A stretch of 64,000 nucleotides of DNA from Arbacia lixula. Taxonomy: Eukaryota > Echinodermata > Echinoidea > Arbacioida > Arbaciidae. Location: NCBI GenBank assembly GCA_963669155.1, contig OZ022583.1:17180805-17244804 (forward strand). The letters run 5' to 3'. Numbering within the stretch: the stretch's first letter is position 1; every line of letters begins with the position of its first letter. Below the pieces are notes generated by a model. The model ran no database searches. It had not been told where the DNA came from and saw only the letters and a program-made list of their open reading frames with translations. Positions 36,482 through 48,084 of this stretch are shown one piece after another. The position numbers and the translations under genes are program-made.

Positions 36482-37058
36482 AAGGGTTACTAAATTAGAA
36501 AAATAAGTTCCCACTAGTCTATGTAAAATTATCCACTAAAAACGAATTTCACATTCGTTCGCCGCAATAAAGTCTCATTTTGACGAAAATTTGAAAAAAA
36601 ACCCCGCACGCCTCCAGTGACGTATGAGAAGTCAAAATGCCATAAATGCCAACGGTGTGAATGAAAAATAATAGTTTATTCATGCCGTTCAAACAATACG
36701 ACGGTTATCAATGGGAAACCCAAAGCTTGTCCGAGATTTGTCCGAGTAGCAACAAGTAATAGATTCAAAGTGCATGCCATCCATTGATTCTGAATGACAA
36801 GATACAGGTGAATGCAATAACGTGTTACTACGCAGTTAGGGGGAAAGTTGTGAATACATTACGAAAATGGTCTATTGTTGACTTCCCTGCAATCTATGGA
36901 ATTTTGACTCCTCATACGTCACTGGAGGCGTGCGTTTTTTTTTCTTCAAATTTTCGTCAAAATGAGACTTTATTGCCGCAAACAAATGTGAAATTCGTTT
37001 TTAGTTGATAATTCTACATAGATTAGTGGGAACTTATTTTTGTAATTTAGTAACCCTT
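36482..37058 (+). mobile_element. TA-flanked MITE with long terminal inverted repeats, copy 1
   Basis: The element is 577 bp, flanked by TA on both sides (36,480-36,481 and 37,059-37,060). Its ends AAGGGTTACTAAATTA are inverted, and the inverted repeats run roughly 160-170 bp inward. A second copy at 50,516-51,062 lies in the opposite orientation. TA target sites point to the Tc1/mariner group. No transposase frame is present, so it is non-autonomous. Confidence 0.85.
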
Positions 37059-37060
37059 TA

Positions 37061-38319
37061 TTGCTGTTTTCTTTTAGAGGCTTTAATATATCAAATATTT
37101 TTTTTGGGCGGGTATTCTAAATGTATTGTCTAGTACCTGTCAACCCTTACACCCTTACACTGTTTTATTTGTTGGTCAAGTTTGCGGTCACATGTCATTC
37201 TAATATGAAATGTGAGATCCTAAGTAAAGGATACTTCATATCATGTTTTCATGACGTATTTGCATTCTATGTCACTATTAAGTCTCATATCTTACAAAGT
37301 TGGTTTCTAGCAATGTAAACAAAAATGTTGTCTATGCAAAATGGATACACTATCTTTAAAGATTGTCCGTCCCTTTTGCAAGCTTAAAATTTGAAATCGT
37401 CTATCACGATCGTAAATTGAAGAAAGTGTGATTCAAGACCATTTCTAAGAATATAGCATGTTGAAGCTTTATGTATATGTAAAAAATTTCAGCCGTTTAA
37501 TTTCAAACCGACTTTTTTCGTACTACGAAAAAAGTATTAGTCTTCGTTACAGTATCTATATGGTTATTATGCATGTGTGAAATTCTAATTTTATGAGTAA
37601 TTAACAAACTTTGGAGATGATTCCTTCTACAGAACAATTCTTTTTTCATAATGCGTTTTATAATTTAATAAACAGATTAATCAATAAAGCAGATATTTCA
37701 ACACAAACTGCTAAGAGCCTGAGGTAAAGACTATTAATCAGACATTGTTTACGTACATTATTTAAATTTTACACTACGTATCAGTTTCAAATTATGAATA
37801 TACAGCTTGCTAACACTTCTCTATATGTTTTGCCAATGTTTCAAAGGTTTTGTGGTGATCTGAAAAAGAGACGGGCTGTCTTTAAAGGGTTCATATCTCA
37901 ACTCGCATGCCCCCAAATATCGAGGTATCTCACCGCATCGATATGGATTGTGAACAGGCGTGGAATGCACATATTACCTGCAGCGTTAACCCGGTACGAC
38001 TTTTAAAAAATCTAATTTTGGTGCCTAGATGTGTACGAACGTTGCCAGACTTATGACGTTTCTTTGGAAAGAGAAAAAGAGAACATTCAGGATATGATAC
38101 ACGGCTTGAGATGTGTCACGAATCCCCGAAGGTAAATGTGATCGTACGGCGAGTACCGACAATGCCGATCAGATGAACGGGAATACAATGTCAAGTGAAT
38201 GCTAGACGGTATAGGCGCCTAACCAGACATGAAAGAGAACTCGTACACCAAGTTTAATCTAGCTGTATAGTACAATTGTCTGCATTATAGGAAATGGGAG
38301 CTCTTATAATTAACACGTT
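37061..38319. other. Intergenic, no gene seen
   Basis: AT-rich unique sequence with a small palindrome, GTACTACGAAAAAAGTAT (about 37,519). Nothing coding is recognisable. Confidence 0.55.
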
Positions 38320-38404
38320 GTGCGTTAGATAAACTCCAGGCCAATAAGATTACTGTGTATTAGTTTTGCAAATGAGGTTGCACCAACGGCATATAATGAG
38401 TTAC
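38320..38404 (+). mobile_element. Possible TTAA-bounded mini-MITE, copy G (decayed)
   Basis: The left end TTAACACGTTGTGCG and the inverted right end TAACTCATTATATGCC resemble the family, and the length (85 bp) fits. The right TTAA has changed to TTAC and the core is poorly kept. Confidence 0.4.
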
Positions 38405-38655
38405 AATTATGAAGTATATTATTATTACATTAATGTCTTATTTCTATGTATTTATTCTTATGATTCTTTTCAATTTCTCCGGCTCGACTCTCAAATTCCA
38501 TTTCTGCATCCACTTCCTTATTGAATCCATCTTTATTCTCAACTAATCATCTTGTTTGACACAAGTTTATAAGTGTGTTCGTGTTCTTCTCCTTCTCTTC
38601 TATCTATCGTCATTTCTTGTCACTTCTCCTTCTTATTCTTGTTCTTGTTCTTGTT

Positions 38656-38874
38656 GTTCTCCTCCTCCTCCTCCTCCTCCTCCTCCTTCTTCTTCTTCTT
38701 CTTCTTCTTCTTCTTCTTCTTCTCCTTCTTCTTCTTCTTCTTCTTCTTCTTCTCCTTCTTCTTCTTCTTCTTCTTCTTCTTCTTCTTCTTCTTCTTCTTC
38801 TTCTTCTCCTTCTCCTTCTTCTTCTTCTTCTTCTTCTTCTTCTTCTTCTTCTTCTTCTTCTTCTTCTTCTCCTT
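38656..38874 (+). repeat. (TCC)n-(TTC)n pyrimidine array
   Basis: About 220 bp of pure pyrimidine triplets on the plus strand. Open frames of poly-Ser, poly-Phe or poly-Leu over it are artefacts. Confidence 0.96.
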
Positions 38875-39116
38875 CATTTTCACCTTCTTTTGTCATCTCC
38901 TTCTCCGTAATTTCCCCTTGTTCGTTTCTCTTCTTTTTGGTAGCGCTAGGGTGAAAGGGGCGAAGGCGGGAGTTCTCTTGAAAAATCCAAAGAAGACTTT
39001 CAGTGCCAATTATCAAAACTAATCATTAACATCATCCACCCTTCTTGCTGTAAACGGGATGCAACTGTGACCTTAATTCAAAACAGGTAGGAAAGGATCG
39101 GACAAAACCCTGTGCA

Positions 39117-39205
39117 AAATATTCTGTGCCCTGATAGTATGCTGCTCTGTGGGTTTTGGGTGTGTTGCTGGTGCCAAGATGCACACGTAGAACAGAAAGA
39201 GTTAA
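39117..39205 (+). mobile_element. TTAA mini-MITE, copy E (left end decayed)
   Basis: The right end AGAAAGAGTTAA and the core TGCTGCTCTGTGGGTTTTG, with GCACACGTAG before the end, match copies A and D. The left terminus is not TTAA. Confidence 0.55.
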
Positions 39206-39396
39206 GATGCTGAATCATGCAACGTTAGAGATCTGTATTGTGTAATTTGTGTCAGCTCTGTCAGTACGTAAAGGATTGGCCTGCTTGGAGGAATGTTATA
39301 CCTCATTATCGTGGTCTCTTACTGGATGATTCACAGCAGTTCACGCATCCGGGGAACATTCATGAGTCATCGCAGATATGAGGACAAAACTATTGA

Positions 39397-39536
39397 AAAG
39401 ATGAAGAAGAAGGACAAGAATAAGAAGGAAAAGAAGAAGAAGGAGAAGAAGAAGGAGAAGAAGAAGAAGAAGAAGAAGAAGAAGAAGAAGAAGAAGAAGA
39501 AGAAGAAGAAGAAGAAGAAGAAGAAGAAGAAAAGGA
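39397..39536 (+). repeat. (GAA)n purine array
   Basis: About 140 bp of AAG triplets with AAGG interruptions at the left. It is the complement in sequence type of the pyrimidine array at 38,656-38,874, about 520 bp away. Confidence 0.95.
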
Positions 39537-39721
39537 ACGAGAATTACTTGTGGACAAGTATAAGGTGATCTGTTTGGGCAAATTCATGCAAAGACATAGC
39601 TGACAAATGCACGGTGACACCATCTATGCATGAGAATTTCAGAGAATATCAAAGGGAAGGACAAAATGATGGAAAGAATAAAAGAAGGAGAAGAAAATCA
39701 CATTGCAAAAGGAATAAAGTA

Positions 39722-39830
39722 ATGACCCTACCCATCCCAGGATTCGAACCGAGGTCGCGCGTTTTTACAAACAGCTTCTTAATCAATTCATCCACAAATC
39801 TTCTCATTCACTTAACACGTAATGATTTAG
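39722..39830 (-). mobile_element. tRNA-derived SINE remnant with consensus B box
   Basis: On the minus strand GGTTCGAATCC (39,750-39,740) is an exact tRNA/Pol III B box. It is followed by TGGGATGGGTAGGGTCA and preceded by a tRNA-like TGGATGAATTGATTAAG region. No cloverleaf forms, so it is not a tRNA gene. Confidence 0.55.
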
Positions 39831-40690
39831 AAATCGACATTCAAGCTGAAATTTCGTCATTATCCCGACATCTGTTTAAAAAAAAAAACCCGGAGAGCAT
39901 ATTCCGATAGCTGATAGACTCAGCTACAACATAGTAAATTTTCAGAGTATAAGCCCGGCAAACATGAGCGAGTTACAGCTCGTAGATGATCGCCATGTAA
40001 TTTCATGATTGGAAAATAAATGCCCCTTCCATTGACATAACACGTACACACGTACATATGCCAATATGATGACGTCATGATGTACTTAGGGACACTGTGA
40101 GACATGAAAAAACATCCACACATCACACTCTTTTACAACATTGAAACAAATTGGAGGTCACTAGCTATTCTGAGGAGCTATGGTTGATTGAAGGTAGTCA
40201 TGTTTTCGCAATATTTGCACGCAAAAACGCATAGGCGTACGCGCAGACCTTCAAGTTTGACGCACCCGCACGACTTTCTTATATCACAAATATGACTCCA
40301 AATCACAGGATCTGATATACGCAGTGTCAGAAACATTAATTCAGTGATTAATTCTGACTTTGCGTATGCGTTACGCGCGGAAAAAAAGCCCGAACGGAAT
40401 TTTTCGAGATGTTTGAAATGACCTAAAACAAACTCAAACATACTCAAACAAAATATTTACGCGTACGCACGCGTTTCAATAAAATGAAATTAATTGTCAT
40501 ATAATTAATCTTATTCATGTAAAATTTCATTAGATATAAATGGTCCACTAAAGAGATATATCACGTACTATATTTTATGTAAATTGCTCGTTAATGACGT
40601 CAAGATCATGCCATGATTTTGAAAAGCTTATTGAAATAAAATTACATTATTAACAATAAGTGACACCACTTTTAATGGAAATGATAAATG
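39831..40690. other. Intergenic, no gene seen
   Basis: Unique sequence. A CG-containing patch (40,210-40,480) has many CGTACGC words but no coding signal I recognise. Confidence 0.5.
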
Positions 40691-40697
40691 CGAAATT

Positions 40698-40938
40698 GAG
40701 TTATGCGCGACATAAAAACGTGGAGTGAAAAATAAAAATAATAAATAAAAAAAATCTAACGAAATCAAGGGGTGATATGTCGATTGAGACAGACCACCTA
40801 ATGATTGAGGCAAATATGAGTTATGTGTGACACAAAAAAGTGATGTTGGAACAAAAATAAATAATACAAAAGATGATAAGAAGAAAATTCTGACTAAATT
40901 AAGAGGTGATCTGTCGTTTGCGACAGACCACTTAATCA
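40698..40938 (+). repeat. Two-copy tandem duplication, unit about 120 bp
   Basis: Copies start at 40,698 and 40,818 (GAGTTATG.G.GACA). Each contains an A-rich middle and ends in GACAGACCAC.TAAT. Small indels separate them. Confidence 0.75.
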
Positions 40939-40940
40939 GG

Positions 40941-42190
40941 GGGAAGATGCAGAAATATGAGAGCCAGAATACGTAGGAAAAATGAAGAGAAGAAGACGTA
41001 AAAGTAGAGGAAGAATATAAAGATAGCAAGAAAAGGAAGAATATGTAAAAAAAAAAATGCAAGGGATAAGGGACGGTTATTCTTGATCGCTCCTAAAATA
41101 AATAAGCATTCTGACGACGTTGCTACAAACAAACACACTCTTTGATGGAAGATTCGATTAAGCGAAATTAACCCATCGTTCATTTCATTATACGGCTGTG
41201 CCCATGTGCTTAATTCCGTCACTTAATTAGTTAAAGACGTTTGCTCATTTGAAACTTAGATCAGGGAATTCCCGGTGCCAAGTCAGACAAACGCTCTCAA
41301 GTCCAAGAATAGTCTTTGGATCAAGTCCATAAATCGATGAGATATCGGTCGGCGTGCACCCGCGGCGCGGCTGATACATCATGATGTTTATACGTTGTAG
41401 AGGGTCCACTTCCGGAATGTGCTAAATCTACACTGATGACATTTAGCAAGTTTAGAGGAAACCACCATAGGTTTCCCCACCCACGTGTAAACAAGCATCA
41501 TCGGAAATAAGAATCGGGTTGTACGATGTATTGCCCTTCCTTATACCCTTTAAAATGCTACACAATATTTATTTTAGAAAAGTATGAACACAGTACGCTA
41601 CAGTGTATCTGAAGAGCTTGTTTACAAGTGACGTTTAGTCCATTCCAACGATCTTTCATCGACATCTGCCAGGGTGCTAACGTAAATAATGTTACAGCAT
41701 ATTGACAAAGCTAGTATCTATTAGCTCCTTTACTCTCTACAGCTTTCGACATGTCAGATAGTTATATAAATACTGTTCCACTGTGTAGGCAGGCCTGCTG
41801 AGTAATATTTTGAAGCAGGTGCAGCCATTTTGTTTACTGCGTGTATCGGATAAGGCGCCTGGTCGATCACATGGGCAGCTCGTGACTTATCCATGTTCGT
41901 TTATTCATAAAACGAGGATTAGGTTATATAGTATTATACGTACGACACTGTCCCAGACAGTGTATATGAATTAACGTGCATTTACCGTCCTACTTGTTGA
42001 GAATTCACCTTCAATAAACACACATTTCATAAAGAGATGCATTTCTGTTCTTTCACACAAAGGGTTGAAAATCGGTATTTCTACTCAAATGAAACTATTG
42101 GAAAACACCGTTCGACATGTCTCCTAAAAGATTATTTTATTGTCTGACATTATTGTAGTGATCGTGGTCTTAGCACCGATCTGTGTCACG
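40941..42190. other. Intergenic, no gene seen
   Basis: Unique sequence, purine-rich at 40,950-41,075. No coding region recognised. Confidence 0.5.
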
Positions 42191-42192
42191 TC

Positions 42193-42365
42193 CGTGATGT
42201 AGTATGACTTCAGATCCATTCACCTGTTCGGTTTAGACATGTTATATTAATGGATTAGCACGGCATTAGATGGGGCGAGGGGTGGGGGTGGGGGCTGGGC
42301 GGGGGGGATCCCGGGTTCGACGCACAAATTCTCACCCACGTGACCAGAACAGATTACCAAAGAAC
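42193..42365 (+). mobile_element. tRNA-like SINE-type repeat, copy 1
   Basis: It begins CGTGATGTAGTATGACTTCA, has an A-box-like TTAGCACGGCATTAG near 42,253 and a B-box-like GGTTCGACGC at 42,314-42,323, and ends near CCCACGTGACCAGAACA. A sister copy in the same orientation lies at 42,964-43,117. The two flank the 42,410 duplication unit. Confidence 0.6.
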
Positions 42366-42409
42366 GAAATGGGGAGGGGGGGGGGGGGGCTGCCGTGGAT
42401 CCCTAACAT

Positions 42410-42968
42410 TTTATGGAAAAACTATGTACATCAATATTTTACAAAAATGTAGAGAAATGTTGAAATATTCAGTGTCATTAAGAAACCTTCATAATAGTTG
42501 AAGTCAAAATTTAACGTTCAATCATTTCATTTTCGTGAAAAAATGAAGGAAAATTTTTTTTCTCAAACTAAAAAAATAATTATATGTCTTATAGCCTTTA
42601 GACCGAAAACTTGGTTTAATTTACCTTATTCTTCATCACACGACAGACAAAACTTTAATTCCCCATTCCAATCTCTTCGCAACAACCATTCACATTCCTC
42701 GTCCTGAATTCTTAGGCTCTGTCTTTCTTTGCCAAGTGTTAGCAATTAGCAGCTAATTATCATGTCATTAACCTGGCCAACTCGAGACGTCAAAATTAGC
42801 ATACAGCGGTTAGACGAGTATGACGAAAGAAAGTAAAGAAAAGAAAATAGCCCAATCATATACCCGTGCTTAGGAGACGTGAGGATGGTGATGGGCAGTT
42901 GTACTCGTAAAAACAGAAATAGGTGGTTATGACAAAGGATTTGTTAGACCCACGTCACAATGCGTGAT
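42410..42968 (+). repeat. Direct duplication unit of about 0.55 kb, copy 1
   Basis: Colinear with 47,537-48,084, about 5.1 kb away in the same orientation. Long matches include ACATCAATATTTTAC, GCAATTAGCAGCTAATTATC and CCCAATCATATACCCGTGC. No coding frame is conserved between the copies. Confidence 0.88.
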
Positions 42969-43117
42969 GTAATATGACTTCAGATCCATTCACCTGCTCG
43001 GATTAGAGATGTTACATCTATGGATTAGCACGGCATTAGATAGGGTAAGGGGTGTGGGGATCCTGGGTTTGATGCACACATTCTCGCCCACGTGACCAGA
43101 ACATGTCATCAAACCAC
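42964..43117 (+). mobile_element. tRNA-like SINE-type repeat, copy 2
   Basis: It shares CGTGATGTAATATGACTTCA, GATCCATTCACCTG, TTAGCACGGCATTAG and CCCACGTGACCAGAACA with copy 1. The B box is slightly changed (GGTTTGATGC at 43,066-43,075). Confidence 0.6.
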
Positions 43118-43477
43118 CTGACATTTCCCTTTAGAACCCCTGACCTTGTGGGATAATTTTCCTAGGGACTCAAGAAAAGAATCGAAACATTAAAGTCGTA
43201 TATGACTTCCTCCGTGGAAGGAAAAACCCGGCTGAATATCGTTATGAAATGAAGTCTTGCTACTGCTGTACTTTAGAGAACGGCAACGAGTATATTTTAG
43301 AAGACTTTAAGAAAATAATAAGCTATTTTTTTGCCAATGTGTTGAAAATGTGACCAACTGAACATGATGAAGAAGAGTGATGGATATTACTGATTTATTC
43401 CTCTATAGATACCACGGTACCTCCGACAGAGAGCAGATAGGCTTATCACTCCTACCTGAAGCCGTGTATTGACATTG

Positions 43478-43565
43478 AACAGTGGTCATTGGAAGGCGGT
43501 TGGCGAACTGTGACCGCCATTCTGAAGTTCGCGGTTCAAACCCAGTCATGGTCATTCACCTATAT
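43478..43565 (+). mobile_element. tRNA-derived SINE remnant
   Basis: An A-box-like TGGTCATTGGAAGG (43,483 onward) is followed about 50 nt later by the B box GGTTCAAACCC (43,533-43,543). The order and spacing fit a Pol III promoter. A GCGGT/ACCGC stem lies between them, but no full cloverleaf forms, so a tRNA gene is unlikely. Confidence 0.5.
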
Positions 43566-43797
43566 TGCATGCCCTCCATCTAGGTGTAGACACGAGCACG
43601 TGAATGAGGTGAACGATGAATGGTTGTGTGAATGATCTTGACCCAGCTCCGATGTCGTTCGCGGGCAAGGAATATTTTCTACGGAGTGAAAATGGTGCAC
43701 TCTATCAATGTAGTCTGTGGATCTGCACTGGGGACAGGCTCTTGTATCAATTAACACAGACACACATACACACACAGATACAGACATACACATAAAA

Positions 43798-43806
43798 CAC
43801 ACCCAG

Positions 43807-43834
<28 letters not shown>
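43798..43834 (+). repeat. (CA)n microsatellite
   Basis: A pure CA run of about 28 bp after a CACA-rich lead-in, followed by a short (TA)n. Confidence 0.92.
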
Positions 43835-43842
<8 letters not shown>

Positions 43843-44060
43843 TGAAATTGATAATAGTTATCAAAACATAAAATCATCATTATTTCTCGAGTGGCGCCGC
43901 CCTGATATTCGGTCCTCCGCGCTGCTGACGCATTTATTCCGGATCAGACATTCAAGGGGTTGCGTCACCTGTTTTACATCTAGCCTATAGTTACGTGCGA
44001 GGTCACAGCGATAAGCGCATACCGCATTTCCGGTGCGGAATAACTCCGTTTGTAACCCTC

Positions 44061-44180
44061 TTCTCGAAGTGAGTTGAGTAGTCCACTTTGAATCCGGATA
44101 AAAAAAATCTCAGAATTTTCATATTGCCCTCCAAAGTGGAGTAACTCCTGGACTCCGGAGTAACTTCACTTCGGCTCTCA
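44061..44180. repeat. Imperfect inverted repeat (CTCCACTTTG / CAAAGTGGAG type)
   Basis: The left arm CTCGAAGTGAGTT..GTCCACTTTG pairs with the right arm CAAAGTGGAGTAACTC..TAACTTCACTTCGG, with inner GGAGT/ACTCC palindromes. Probably part of a foldback MITE. Confidence 0.5.
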
Positions 44181-44432
44181 ATATGAAAGGGGTATAAGTG
44201 TACTCAGCTTTTCAGGGAAGTCTGCATTCATGATTGTACATGATTCACAACGGATGTTTACGATCTGGCAACAATCATCAAAATGGCCCCCAAAACAAGG
44301 GGGGAATTAAGTTGTTTTCCTGCCGATGCTAATTGGTTACATAAATGCATTCGATGGAGGTCATATGCTACATGCATTGCTTGATAAGACGTAAGATTTA
44401 TGACATACATGATCAAATCAAGTTTATACATT

Positions 44433-44621
44433 GTAGTAGCTCAAGTAATTTGATAAAGTCAGATTTTGTTGGAAGAGTTCATCAAGAGGCGTGATTTCGT
44501 GTATTTCTTCATTCTATTTTGACAGGTAGTAGCTCCAGTAATTTGATAAAGTCAGATTTTGCTGGAAGAGTTCTTCGAGAGGCGTTATTTCGTGTATATC
44601 TTTACTCTATTTTGATAGGAT
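44433..44621 (+). repeat. Two-copy tandem duplication, unit 93 bp
   Basis: Copies begin at 44,433 and 44,526 with GTAGTAGCTC.AGTAATTTG and share GTCAGATTTTG.TGGAAGAG and TATTTTGA. Only about ten substitutions are seen by eye. Confidence 0.85.
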
Positions 44622-45546
44622 AGAGCTCGGTTTGAAACATCGCTGCCGATGAATTCCTTACTTGTAAATTTGAATTATTTGAATTCCGATCTTTCTATTC
44701 TTCTCCAGCGCTGTTGATAGACAATGCCGTCCGAAACATTTAAACACTATTTGATAAATAACATACTTAAGGTAAGCTATATAGCAGTTGTAAAGTTGGC
44801 GGAACCCGTGATCATAACAAGTCGTTCCACCCTGGCCATTTAAACATTCTTGTTGGATTCTAGGATCAAAATGTTAAAGGAATAATATCAAAATGATTAG
44901 ATCGTTGACATCAAACAAGATCGAAACATGTGATCACACGAGAACAGTTCTGCAAAGATAACGGATTCTACCATCCTTATCACGATCTAGGGCCTACTAC
45001 CATTTATCTTAAATGGAAGATGACAATGATCTCGAATTTGTATTAGACGTATGGAAAAGAAGATTTTGAAAAAAAAATATGAACAAATGAATAATGCCGT
45101 AGGCCTAAGTCATAGAGCTAAAACATAACTGCAATGTTTTTTCTCCGTAGTGAATTAACAATAACAGGTGGTGATTACAATAACAGGGTGCTATTCAGAC
45201 GTGTAATTTATCTTGTTTGCTGATGAACAATAACGGTATAATAGTTCGTATCGATATGACTAATCCATAATGCATACTACATCAATACACATGTTGACAG
45301 TAAAGATGCTAACATGCAAATGAATGAAACCGTATGAATGACAAAGAAGAGACATATCGGAAACATGGGGTGACATTTGCGATTGTGCGAATGTGATGTA
45401 TATATCTCTCTGGCATCTGCAATCCAGAAAACTCTTGCTCGCTTTTTTTTTAATCTGTCGAATTGTCTAGGCTTGTCTTGTATAAAAGCACCGGAAGTCC
45501 ATCTGAGTGACGGTGACCTGATTTCCCCCCATGGGGGTGACGGGGA

Positions 45547-45564
45547 GGGGGGGGGGGGGGGGGG
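45547..45564 (+). repeat. G-run
   Basis: Eighteen consecutive G on the plus strand inside a G-rich stretch starting at 45,532. Confidence 0.9.
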
Positions 45565-45587
45565 AAGGGAGTTAGGAAGGGTTCACT

Positions 45588-45855
45588 TGGCCGAATTGCA
45601 TCAGACGAAATTATTTCTGAGACGTCATAGGGAAGATAGGCACCTGCATATAGCGTGAAATATGATTAAAGTTTATGTTGAATATACCTGCCAAAAATAT
45701 CAATCATTATCATGTACGCCTATGGGTCAGATGGCCGAATTATATCAGACGGAATTATTTCTGAGATGCCATAGGCCCCTGCATACAGCTTGTAATATGT
45801 TTTCAAGTTTGAGTTTGATATGCCTGCCAAAAATATCAAGATGTTTACAATCATG
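45588..45855 (+). repeat. Two-copy tandem duplication, unit about 143 bp
   Basis: Copies begin TTGGCCGAATTGCATCAGAC and ATGGCCGAATTATATCAGAC and both contain GAATTATTTCTGAGA-like, CCTGCATA and CCTGCCAAAAATATCAA words. They end near CAATCATG. Confidence 0.8.
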
Positions 45856-47536
45856 ACTTTACATTATTGAAGCTGTGTGATTTGTCTTGAAGCGAAGGGA
45901 TATTTTCACAAAAATGGCACTAGTGCTATCTTGATATAAACACGCACAAACACACAAACACAAACACATACACAGAACAGCACCCAAACAAATAGATTTA
46001 TCAATGTCAATCATTGCTACGTTATTTCAAGATCTTATGATGATACGTAAAATGAGTTTTAAAATTGTATTGTTGCAGTATGATTGTAAAGAATTATACA
46101 TTTCCGATGCGTTTAAGGGAGGATCTGCAAGGCTGACCCTTGATGTAAGAAAAGTGGAGATTATTAAGTCGATCACTACCAAACCATGACAAGCCTATTG
46201 ATATATTACATAATACTGAGAGCCCTAATACGTATGATATGATATGATGCGCAATATGAATTCTTATGCAACATTAACCTCGTTCCGTCGTTGGGGAGCA
46301 CATGAACATGCTGTTAAATTAAATCAGCAGAAAATGTCTTCATGTGTTCCAAGTCCCGTGATTAAGACTAGGCCGTTAACCATAATTAAAAGGAGATCAC
46401 ATTATGAGAAGTATTGTAATTAGATTATGATCAGCTGACGGCAAACGTTCCTGCGCATTGTCCACCAGTAGATGAACAGCGAGATAAATGAAATGGCCAC
46501 AGGCTGTACTTTGCGACTCCGGCTCTGACTTGGGAAGGGGGTAGGGCGGTTTTTGTTCTAACCACCAGGTAAATAACAAGACGCCAGAAAATACTAAATG
46601 TAAACCAGGTGGCGCAACCCTTTAAATGCCTGATCCGGAATTAGTTCGTCAGCAGCGCGGGGGACCGAACGCGCGGATATCAGCGTGTGTGCGCGTTTCC
46701 GATTCCTAGTATGATTTTATATCAGTAAACTGGCATATCCGCAGGTAGCTACGAGCACTGCACCGACCATGCTGACATATTTCAGTCTGTGCTGTTACAT
46801 ATTCAAATGAAGACACCGGGCTACAACTGAAAATAAAATCCAAAGTGGCTACATCAATTTTTAAGTGATCTGCATTTTTGTTTTTCGTTCATCGCCACTG
46901 TTAATATTTCCTCTGGGATATTACCATGACAACTCTGACCCCCCCCCCCACCTCCTCCTACACACATATTTCGAATACGCGTTCATTTATGTAGCATAGT
47001 TTTTCTGGAGAAAAACAAGAAGAGAGATAGAGAGAGAGTCGCACTATCAAAACATTTTCGTGTTGTTCTACCTATTATTAAATGACTCCCACAGCCAATG
47101 ACAATGTCGATTTCGAATACCACAACATAAATTAAAAAAAAAAAAATGAACACACGTTCTTGAAAACGGATCGCCTTGGCAACATGTTTCCGTTTACCCG
47201 ATGCTGTATGTTTTTCCCACTTTGTTATGAAACCCAAGCTACAGAAACAAGAAAGAAAATACATAATTTTGGCACTCCTCCTCGACATATCTTACCATCT
47301 CATTCAATTGTTGGTCGTTTCACTGATCTCATCAGTTCATGTCACTGACCTTTATTATTCTCATACTAGTCAACAGACCATTTCTTGTAGTTTTTCCATA
47401 CAGGTGTCGAGGGAGGGGTGGGGGATACAGATTACATCAATATTTGTTATGTTTCATTTTTACGTGTTTCTTGTCATCCTTCATTTCTTCTCTTACGCCT
47501 TCTTCTTTACAGCATGATATTAAAAATGTTAATAAA
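45856..47536. other. Intergenic, no gene seen
   Basis: Mixed sequence with a CACAAACACA-rich patch (45,940-45,985) and a C-run near 46,940. No recognisable gene. Confidence 0.5.
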
Positions 47537-48084
47537 ACTATAAACATCAATATTTTACCTAAATATATAGAAAAATGTTGCAATGTTCATTGTCATCAAA
47601 TTAAAAAATCTTCATGATAGTTGAAGTCAAACTTTAATGTTCAGTTATTTTATTTTCGTATTTTTTTATTTGACATGTGTGAAATAAAATGTTTATTCTC
47701 AAACTAAATAAAATCGAGAGCATTTGTCCTATAGTCTAATTTACCCCCATTCTTGATCACGTGACTGTCAAAACTTTAATTCCCCATTCCAATCTTTTCG
47801 CAACAACAATTCGCATTCCTCGTCCTAAAATCTTAGTCTCGGTCTTTCTCTGCCAAACGTGAGCAATTAGCAGCTAATTATCGTTTCATTAACCTGGCCA
47901 ACTCGAGACGTTAAAATTAGCATATAACGGTTAGACGAGTACGACGAAAGAAAGTAAAGAAAAGAAAATAGCCCAATCATATACCCGTGCTTAGGAGACG
48001 TGAGGATGGTGATGGGCAGTCGTAAAAACAGAAATAGGTGGTTATGACAAAGGAGTTGTGAAGCCCACGGCACAATGCGTGACT
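47537..48084 (+). repeat. Direct duplication unit of about 0.55 kb, copy 2
   Basis: Partner of 42,410-42,968. Similarity is high from AAACTATAAACATCAATATT to CACAATGCGTGA. This copy lacks the tRNA-like repeats that flank copy 1. Confidence 0.88.

Noticed and set aside
38556-39022. Poly-Ser and poly-Phe open frames
   Set aside because: Artefacts of the (TCC/TTC)n array.
39722-43565. True tRNA genes at the B-box sites (39.74, 42.31, 43.07, 43.53 kb)
   Set aside because: B boxes and partial A boxes are present, but no site folds into a cloverleaf with an acceptor stem. They read as SINE remnants.
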